Virus record (IMG/VR): IMGVR_UViG_3300028025_006151
Coordinates: 1-28,452 of that record
DNA length: 28,452 nucleotides
Source: a virus
Strand: one strand, 5' to 3'
Within the stretch, counting starts at the first letter, position 1. Each line of letters opens with the position of its first letter. The translations under genes and the position numbers were made by a program. Positions 22,198 through 28,452 of the stretch are shown in pieces. The notes beneath the pieces are model-generated. The model made no database searches. It saw nothing but the letters and a program-made list of their open reading frames with translations, and was not told the origin of the DNA.

Positions 22198-22224
22198 AAG
22201 CTTGTCTTTCGACAGGCTTTTTCT
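22198..22224 (+). terminator. Intrinsic terminator, AAGCTTGTC/GACAGGCTT
   Basis: A nine-pair stem with one G-U pair, loop TTTC, then TTTTC. The arms are identical to those at 27311-27331. Confidence 0.88.
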
Positions 22225-22262
22225 TATCTTTAACATATGGTAAACAAATTAACAGTTGCTCA

Positions 22263-22276
22263 TATGTATAATAAAA
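22263..22276 (+). promoter_or_regulatory. TATGTATAATAAAA motif before GIY-YIG gene
   Basis: It contains a perfect TATAAT and ends three bases before ATG 22280, so transcription from it would give an almost leaderless message. An identical 14-base motif occurs at 23659. The region also repeats CATATG (22260-22266 and 22277-22282). Confidence 0.45.
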
Positions 22277-22279
22277 CAT

Positions 22280-22894
22280 ATGATAGGAATATACAAAATA
22301 ACAAACCCAAATGGTAAAGTCTATATTGGTCAAAGTGTTAGATTACAATATAGAAAAAACCAATATAAAAATTTAAATACACTCCAACAACCTAGAATAT
22401 ATAACTCAATAAAAAAATATGGTTGGGAAAACCATTTATTTGAAATTATAGAAGAATGTCCTAAAGAATATTTAGATGAAAAGGAAATATATTGGAAGCA
22501 ATATTATCTTGATCAAGTAAATGGGGATTGGAAATATGTTTTGTTTTGTGGGATGTATGATAATGGTAATGGTCCTCTTTCTGAAGAAACTAAAAGGAAA
22601 ATAAGCGATGCCCTTAAAGGAAGACAAGCACCTTGGTCAACTCCCCAAGCTACCGCAATGGGGAAAGCAAATAAAGGAAAAACAAGAACAGAAACCTTTA
22701 AAAATAATGTAAGACTTAACAATAGTAAACCTGTTTTACAATATGATAAACAAGGAAACTTCATTAAAGAATGGGAATGTGGTTATGATGCCGCAAGATA
22801 TTTAAACAAACCAAATGGAGCTATAAGTGAATGTTGTTGTGGTACAGGAGGAAGAAAAAGTGCTTATGGGTATGTTTGGAAATTTAAAAAATAA
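22280..22894 (+). CDS. GIY-YIG homing endonuclease with NUMOD modules
   Basis: The gene encodes 204 residues. ATG 22280 gives MIGIYKITNPNGKVYIGQS, the GIY...YIG catalytic pair; R26 or R30 and E62 or nearby would be the catalytic Arg and Glu. PLSEETKRKISDALKGR and AMGKANKGKTRTETF are NUMOD3-type DNA-binding repeats. The end (KPVLQYDKQGNFIKEWECGYDAARYL ... GYVWKFKK) is a NUMOD1-type module. It is free-standing, like the T4 Seg proteins, and lies between the terminator at 22198 and the clamp gene. Its target is probably near its present site in related phages lacking it. Confidence 0.93.
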   Translation: MIGIYKITNPNGKVYIGQSVRLQYRKNQYKNLNTLQQPRIYNSIKKYGWENHLFEIIEECPKEYLDEKEIYWKQYYLDQVNGDWKYVLFCGMYDNGNGPLSEETKRKISDALKGRQAPWSTPQATAMGKANKGKTRTETFKNNVRLNNSKPVLQYDKQGNFIKEWECGYDAARYLNKPNGAISECCCGTGGRKSAYGYVWKFKK

Positions 22895-22923
22895 TTTTTA
22901 TATTACATTAAAAAATAAATAAA

Positions 22924-23658
22924 GTGGTTAATAAATTAGTACTTCAGTCAGTTATAAACAAATACTACTTGGGCGAAAACGAATCCGTCAAGTGGAAAAT
23001 CAACAACAAAACACTCACTATAGACTTTATGTCTATAAACAAAGAGGTAATAGGTAAAATAGTACATGAAGGGTTTGATATAGAGGACAGTGAATTAGCT
23101 ATCTTTGATACCAAAAAATTCCTTAACCTACTTTCTATTACATCAAATGACTTAATATTTAATTTAGAAAAAGGTAGAAGTGTTTATACTAAAATGCACT
23201 TTGCAGACAATTCATTCAACTTAACCTATGCACTTGCAGACCCTCTATTAATTGGAAAAGTAGCTTCCGTTACAGAACCGGAATGGGATGCATGTTTGGC
23301 TTTAGAAAAAGAACACGTTGACAATTTAGTTAAAGCCAAAAACGCTTTAACGGGTATTGGTTCAATGACTATTTCTGTTGATATGGATTTAAATGGAGAT
23401 GATATGTGTTTATTTACATTTGGAGACGAGCAAGGTCACAACAACAAAATCACTTACCAACTTTATGGTAAAATCAAACCAGAAAAAGTTGAAATCCCAT
23501 TTAACTCAGATATGTTTAGAAACATATTAAAAGAAAATAAAGATTTAGAGGAAGGATATATTTGGTTAAGTTACCAAGGTTTAATGAAACTCGAATTCAA
23601 ATCAGAAAATACAACCAGTACATATTATATGGTACGTAAAGAAGAATCAAGTTTTTAA
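22924..23658 (+). CDS. 45: Sliding clamp, gp45-like
   Basis: The gene encodes 244 residues and starts with GTG 22924, the only non-ATG start I support here, after an A-rich leader (AAAAAATAAATAAA). The sequence follows T4-type clamps: an N-terminal domain (LVLQSVINKYYLG, then GFDIEDSELAIFDTKKFLNLLS), a central ALADPLLIGKV segment, and a C-terminal strand pattern ending YMVRKEESSF. The length is close to T4 gp45 (228). It forms a ring that tethers polymerase to DNA and is loaded by the gp44-type ATPase at 27350. In T4 it also activates late transcription, which would matter for the TATAAT-like motifs in this window. Confidence 0.92.
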   Translation: MVNKLVLQSVINKYYLGENESVKWKINNKTLTIDFMSINKEVIGKIVHEGFDIEDSELAIFDTKKFLNLLSITSNDLIFNLEKGRSVYTKMHFADNSFNLTYALADPLLIGKVASVTEPEWDACLALEKEHVDNLVKAKNALTGIGSMTISVDMDLNGDDMCLFTFGDEQGHNNKITYQLYGKIKPEKVEIPFNSDMFRNILKENKDLEEGYIWLSYQGLMKLEFKSENTTSTYYMVRKEESSF

Positions 23659-23672
23659 TATGTATAATAAAA
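23659..23672 (+). promoter_or_regulatory. TATGTATAATAAAA motif after clamp gene
   Basis: It is identical to the motif at 22263 and begins directly after the clamp stop. A second A/T-rich element (CGTATATTATAGTTATAAAT) lies nearer the ATG at 23727. Together they may drive the 118-residue gene and groES-groEL. The role is inferred. Confidence 0.45.
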
Positions 23673-23726
23673 TTTGGATAACCAAATTAGTTTTCGTATA
23701 TTATAGTTATAAATTTAAATTTAGTT

Positions 23727-24083
23727 ATGGAAGAAACCAAACGACGCGGCCGTCCCGTTAGAGACGAGAATGACACACAATCAAACTTATGCACAATTAA
23801 AGATCCAACTATGGAACCCTTTTATATTGTAAAAGATTCAACTAATTTTACAGTTGTAGAAAGATCTATTGCTACAAGAGGATTTGGAGGTAAAAAAGCA
23901 TCCGGTAAAGAAGTTGAAAAAGTAGTAGGTTACTACAGTAACTTCAGAAATGCTTTAAATCGTATTGCAAAAGAAAAATTTTATCAAAATCAATCAGAAT
24001 ACAATTCAATCCAAGAATATATTAGCACTTGGAATGCAGTTAAAGATGGTTTAGAAACAATGTTAAACAAAGTAGAGTTATGA
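23727..24083 (+). CDS. Unknown protein with N-terminal AT-hook-like motif
   Basis: The gene encodes 118 residues, starting at ATG 23727. RRGRPVRDE near the N-terminus has the GRP core with basic neighbours, as in AT-hooks. The central part has beta strands (PFYIVKDSTNFTVVERS) and the end is a helical segment (YYSNFRNALNRIAKEKFY ... AVKDGLETMLNKVEL). No family is recognised. It ends in ATGA shared with groES, so the two are co-translated. A DNA-binding role is only suggested by the AT-hook. Confidence 0.75.
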   Translation: MEETKRRGRPVRDENDTQSNLCTIKDPTMEPFYIVKDSTNFTVVERSIATRGFGGKKASGKEVEKVVGYYSNFRNALNRIAKEKFYQNQSEYNSIQEYISTWNAVKDGLETMLNKVEL

Positions 24084-24376
24084 GTAAATTAGAAGCACTT
24101 TTTGATGCGGTTATAGTTAAACCGCTTGAGTTAGAAGAAACAATGTATGGTTCAATTTTTGTACCTGATGCAGGTAAAGACAGAAATGAACAAGGTAAAG
24201 TAGTAGCTGTTGGTCCTGGAAAACCTACTGTTACAGGAACATTTATCCCCACTGAAGTTAAAATAGGAGATGTAGTAATACTACCTACTATGGGATTCAC
24301 CAAACTACAATTTGACGGTGAAGAGTATTATATAGGGCCAGAAACTCAAATCCTTGGAAAAATAGTTGGAGATTAA
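24080..24376 (+). CDS. groES: GroES-like co-chaperonin
   Basis: The gene encodes 98 residues, the usual length. FDAVIVKPLELEE (8-20), a mobile loop (MYGSIFVPDAGKDRN, about 22-36), and EQGKVVAVGPGKP (37-49) followed by VKIGDVVILP are standard GroES elements. The loop tip that grips GroEL reads SIFV where host proteins usually have GIVL, a change that may tune binding to the phage GroEL. It precedes groEL by 32 bases. Phages are known that carry either a GroES-like cap (T4 gp31, which differs greatly) or GroEL. This one has a conventional GroES. Confidence 0.95.
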   Translation: MSKLEALFDAVIVKPLELEETMYGSIFVPDAGKDRNEQGKVVAVGPGKPTVTGTFIPTEVKIGDVVILPTMGFTKLQFDGEEYYIGPETQILGKIVGD

Positions 24377-24402
24377 AGAAAATCAAATCTTAGAAAAAAT
24401 AA

Positions 24403-26042
<1,640 letters not shown>

Positions 26043-26043
<1 letters not shown>

Positions 26044-26309
26044 TGCAAGTAGAAATAGAAGAATATAACGAGTTAATTGCAACCAGAGTAAAAGGACAAG
26101 GTGACACTTGGGTTTTAGTAGAAGACAAAAACAAAGTAGTCCATAAATCCCTTACAGATGCTCTAGAGGCATGGTTTGAGGTAAATCAAGAAAACGTAGA
26201 ATTTCGTTTAGCTCCCTTAGATAGTAAACTTTATGTTATACGAAGCGAGGAAAAAGAAATTCAACCCGAACCAGCTAAACGCTATAATATTTATGGAGAC
26301 CCAATGTAA
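26043..26309 (+). CDS. Unknown 88-residue protein after groEL
   Basis: ATG 26043 overlaps the groEL stop (TAATG), suggesting coupled translation. The sequence is acidic with a helix-strand pattern (VLVEDKNKVVHKSLTDALEAWFEVNQE) and ends KRYNIYGDPM. No motif is recognised. The stop codon lies in the loop of the terminator at 26296, so the gene end and transcription end coincide. A link to chaperonin work is possible from position only. Confidence 0.75.
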
Positions 26310-26324
26310 CGGGTCTCTTTTTTT
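26296..26324 (+). terminator. Intrinsic terminator after groES-groEL unit
   Basis: GAGACCC (26296-26302) pairs with GGGTCTC (26311-26317), followed by seven T. The loop (26303-26310) contains nearly all of the stop codon of the preceding gene. Confidence 0.92.
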
Positions 26325-26327
26325 ACA

Positions 26328-26337
26328 TATTTATAAT
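26328..26337 (+). promoter_or_regulatory. TATTTATAAT motif before 26339 gene
   Basis: It directly follows the T run of the terminator and ends one base before ATG 26339. It shares TATNTATAAT with the other start-proximal motifs. The very short spacing would give a leaderless message if it is a promoter. Confidence 0.4.
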
Positions 26338-26338
26338 T

Positions 26339-27298
26339 ATGAAATTAACTGATATACTACGTGAAATTGAAGGAGAAGAAGATGGAATGAACCAATTAAA
26401 GGTTCGTTACGATCTTGCCGTTCAACCCACAAATTTAGATGCTGCGTTGCAAGCAATGGATGACGTTAAAAACTACGGTATTTACGCACAAAACATGCGA
26501 AATCCTGAAGCTATTAAAAAAGCATTTGGACCTTCAATTCCTGCACAAAAAGCCGGAGCTGCTTGGAAAGATTGGGACTCCCGTTCAGATGACGAAAAAG
26601 CATTTAAAATAATTGATATCAAAAACAGAGTACCAGATGCATGGGCTGCTACTGAAAAAGAAGCTCAAGATGGATATGAAAAATGGCAAGCTGAAGGAAA
26701 CGATGGTAGCTTAAATGATTATTTATTTACATTATCTGGTAAATCACTTCCAAAAAGTTTAGTTGGTACATATGGTAAAAACTATTATCCAATGAAAACA
26801 CCTGACAATTTGAAAAAATATGGTGGTAAATTAGAACAAGATATTCACTATATAGTAAAAGATGGAAAAATTGTTTTTCCTTACACTCTAGAAAACCCAT
26901 ACAAAACAAAACCATATTTGTCTAAAGTATTAAAAACAATCATGGACAATGCTGGAGTTGAATATCAATTAGTGGATGTAGAACAAGATGGAGGTGAAGC
27001 ACCTAAAACTGTAGAAAAACCAAAAGCAGAAGAAGTACCACCTTTAACTGTAACAGCTGATACAAAAGACAAAGCAGACAAATTCAGAGATTTGCTACGT
27101 AAAGAAATTGGAGATGTTCCAACAGCCAAATATGAAGTTGAACCAGTTGAAGTAAACGGTGAAAGAAAATATAAAGTAACTGTAACAGGTATTTCAAAAG
27201 ACCAAAGACAAAAACTTTTAGTTAAAAAATCAACATTAAAAGAAGAAGTTGATTTTGATTATGGGATGTATAGATTAAGAAAAATAGCAGGATTATAA
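26339..27298 (+). CDS. Unknown 319-residue protein with possible capsid-targeting N-terminus
   Basis: The first residues, MKLTDILREIEGEEDG, form a short helix with LRE and acidic residues, similar to targeting peptides cut by T4-type prohead protease. The middle (about 20-200) is a mixed domain with AAWKDWDSRSDDEKAF and a YPMKTPDNLKKYGG segment. A Pro/Glu/Lys-rich linker near 220-235 leads to a small domain (ADKFRDLLRKEIGDVPTAKYEVEPVEV). The end is LKEEVDFDYGMYRLRKIAGL, of a type I associate with phage virion-related proteins. The gene is a single-gene unit between two terminators. An internal or injected virion protein is inferred; no enzymatic motif is visible. Confidence 0.75.
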   Translation: MKLTDILREIEGEEDGMNQLKVRYDLAVQPTNLDAALQAMDDVKNYGIYAQNMRNPEAIKKAFGPSIPAQKAGAAWKDWDSRSDDEKAFKIIDIKNRVPDAWAATEKEAQDGYEKWQAEGNDGSLNDYLFTLSGKSLPKSLVGTYGKNYYPMKTPDNLKKYGGKLEQDIHYIVKDGKIVFPYTLENPYKTKPYLSKVLKTIMDNAGVEYQLVDVEQDGGEAPKTVEKPKAEEVPPLTVTADTKDKADKFRDLLRKEIGDVPTAKYEVEPVEVNGERKYKVTVTGISKDQRQKLLVKKSTLKEEVDFDYGMYRLRKIAGL

Positions 27299-27310
27299 TA
27301 TTTAAAAGAA

Positions 27311-27336
27311 AAGCTTGTCTCTGACAGGCTTTTTTT
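27311..27336 (+). terminator. Intrinsic terminator, AAGCTTGTC/GACAGGCTT (second copy)
   Basis: Arms 27311-27319 and 27323-27331 are identical to the terminator at 22198, with loop TCT, then a T run. Confidence 0.92.
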
Positions 27337-27349
27337 GTATAATATGGTT

Positions 27350-28258
27350 ATGAAAGAAAATACGTTATATGTAGAACGTTTTCGCCCTACCGAACTGAAA
27401 TACTATGTTGGTAACGAAAACATCAAAGACACAATTCAAAAATACCTTGATCAAGGTGATATTCAAAATTTTATATTTTATGGACCTGCAGGTACAGGTA
27501 AAACAACATTAGCTAAAATCATAGTTAAAAATCTAGATTGCGATTACCTTTATATAAACGCATCCGACGAAAATGGAATCGACACTATTAGAGAGAAAGT
27601 AAAGGGGTTTGCTAGTGCTGCATCTTGGAAAGGTATCAAAGTAGTAATTTTAGATGAAGCCGATTTTATCACAGTTCAAGGACAAGCCGCATTACGTAAT
27701 GTAATCGAAACATTTTCCCGCTCAACACGTTTTATTTTAACTTGTAACTTTATAGAGCGAATCATTGATCCTTTACAATCCAGATGTCATACCCTTAAAA
27801 TTGTACCTCCAACCAAAATGGATGTGTATAATCATTTGACTTGGATTTTAACAGATCAACTTAGTATATCTTACCAACCAGAAGATATTAAATCATTAAT
27901 TGTAAAATACTATCCCGACATGCGTAAAATGCTAAATGTTTTACAAATGTCTGTAAAAGATGATGCTATTGTACTTGATGAAACCGTTTTAACCTCAAAC
28001 AATTATATTAAAGAGGTATTAAAGGAACTAGCAGGTAAGAAAAAATGGCTTACAATTAGGCAAATTATAGCGGATTCAAATGTTAAAGACTTTGAAGAAC
28101 TATATCGTAATTTATTTGAACATGCCCCAAAATATGCTCCGGGTAAAGAGGGAATGGTTACAATTATATTAAATGAGCATTTATATCAAGCTAATTTTAG
28201 AATAGATAAAGAAATTAACGTAATGTCTGCAATTGCAAAGATTATAGATGTGTTGTAA
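27350..28258 (+). CDS. 44: Clamp loader large subunit, gp44-like AAA+ ATPase
   Basis: This opens and loads the sliding clamp using ATP. The 302 residues start at ATG 27350 (MKENTLYVERFRP); ATG 27344 is also possible, but 27350 has the usual GTT-ATG context. Walker A is GPAGTGKTT (45-53), Walker B is VVILDEAD (98-105), sensor 1 lies at TCNF (131-134), and SRC (144-146) is the arginine finger typical of clamp loaders. RFRPTEL near the N-terminus is a family hallmark. The length is near T4 gp44 (319). A gp62-type partner is not in the window and may lie further on. A TATAAT (27338-27343) lies just before the start. Confidence 0.95.
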   Translation: MKENTLYVERFRPTELKYYVGNENIKDTIQKYLDQGDIQNFIFYGPAGTGKTTLAKIIVKNLDCDYLYINASDENGIDTIREKVKGFASAASWKGIKVVILDEADFITVQGQAALRNVIETFSRSTRFILTCNFIERIIDPLQSRCHTLKIVPPTKMDVYNHLTWILTDQLSISYQPEDIKSLIVKYYPDMRKMLNVLQMSVKDDAIVLDETVLTSNNYIKEVLKELAGKKKWLTIRQIIADSNVKDFEELYRNLFEHAPKYAPGKEGMVTIILNEHLYQANFRIDKEINVMSAIAKIIDVL

Positions 28259-28273
28259 AAATATTTATTAAAA

Positions 28274-28452
28274 ATGATAACATTAAATTTAAGAGCGTTA
28301 CTGAATGAAGTAATCTTAGAGGTTGGGGACATGGAACAGATTTCTCCTTACAAATACTCAAAAACTTCAAACACTAATTATAATTTTACCACAGAACAAG
28401 GTGATAGGGTTAATGTAGAATTTCCAACATATCCATTAAATTATATTAAAAG
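28274..28452 (+). CDS. N-terminal part of unknown protein, possible capsid-targeting peptide (3' truncated)
   Basis: ATG 28274 follows TATTTATTAAAA directly and the frame is open to the window end (59 residues). MITLNLRALLNEVILEVGD is a short amphipathic helix with LNE and ILE sites, like the starts of the 21868 and 26339 genes. After it comes a beta-like segment (NYNFTTEQGDRVNVEFPTY). The rest of the protein is beyond the window. The gene directly follows the clamp loader without a terminator. Confidence 0.65.
   Translation, partial: MITLNLRALLNEVILEVGDMEQISPYKYSKTSNTNYNFTTEQGDRVNVEFPTYPLNYIK

Overview
This window is almost certainly a piece of the genome of a large tailed phage related to T4 (Caudoviricetes, myovirus-type replication genes) that infects a member of the Bacteroidota. 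The evidence is a T4-type replisome: a family B DNA polymerase in two pieces, a gp45-like sliding clamp and a gp44-like clamp loader. Every gene is on the + strand, genes are packed with 4-base ATGA overlaps, and the DNA is AT-rich. Start codons are preceded by A/T-rich leaders rather than clear Shine-Dalgarno sequences, as is usual in Bacteroidota. The phage GroEL reads like a Bacteroidota GroEL. The host assignment is an inference.

Layout. Bases 1-1380 hold the end of one gene and four small unknown genes. Bases 1391-2292 hold a promoter-like motif, a tail-fibre-like gene and a terminator. Bases 2319-7249 hold a chain of overlapping genes that encodes most of a 7-deazaguanine (preQ0) DNA-modification pathway: a compact TGT-fold DpdA-like transglycosylase, QueC, QueD and QueE. 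Mixed in are a thioredoxin, a phosphoribosyltransferase and several micro-genes, one of which ends in an SSB-like DDDLPF tip. Bases 7276-16393 hold a cassette of four secreted/structural-type proteins: a repeat beta-helix protein, a 1329-residue cysteine-rich fibre-like protein with a FISUMP-type lectin-like domain, a trypsin-like serine protease with an intact triad, and an 853-residue cysteine-rich protein. Bases 16474-17172 hold FolE, the first enzyme of the preQ0 pathway, stranded on the far side of this cassette.

Bases 17153-18210 hold a MazG/PRA-PH-like NTP pyrophosphatase and two small genes. Bases 18232-21856 hold the polymerase, split just before its motif C (DTDS) by an HNH endonuclease gene. 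Bases 21868-28258 hold a second (GIY-YIG) endonuclease, the sliding clamp, a GroES-GroEL pair, small unknown genes and the clamp loader. Three genes in this last part (21868, 26339, 28274) begin with short amphipathic peptides containing (L/I)-x-E sites that resemble T4 capsid-targeting sequences. Two of them sit in near-identical cassettes ending in the same terminator.

How it fits together. FolE, QueD, QueE and QueC would turn GTP into preQ0, and the DpdA-like enzyme would exchange it for guanine in phage DNA, probably protecting it from host restriction. The replisome genes copy the genome, GroES/GroEL probably help fold phage proteins, and the 7276-16393 cassette probably builds host-recognition fibres. 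The most unusual points are the altered metal sites of QueC and QueD, the protease inside the fibre cassette, the split polymerase, the possible capsid-targeting genes and the SSB-tip mimic. All functional calls come from reading motifs by eye; no search or structure prediction was run.
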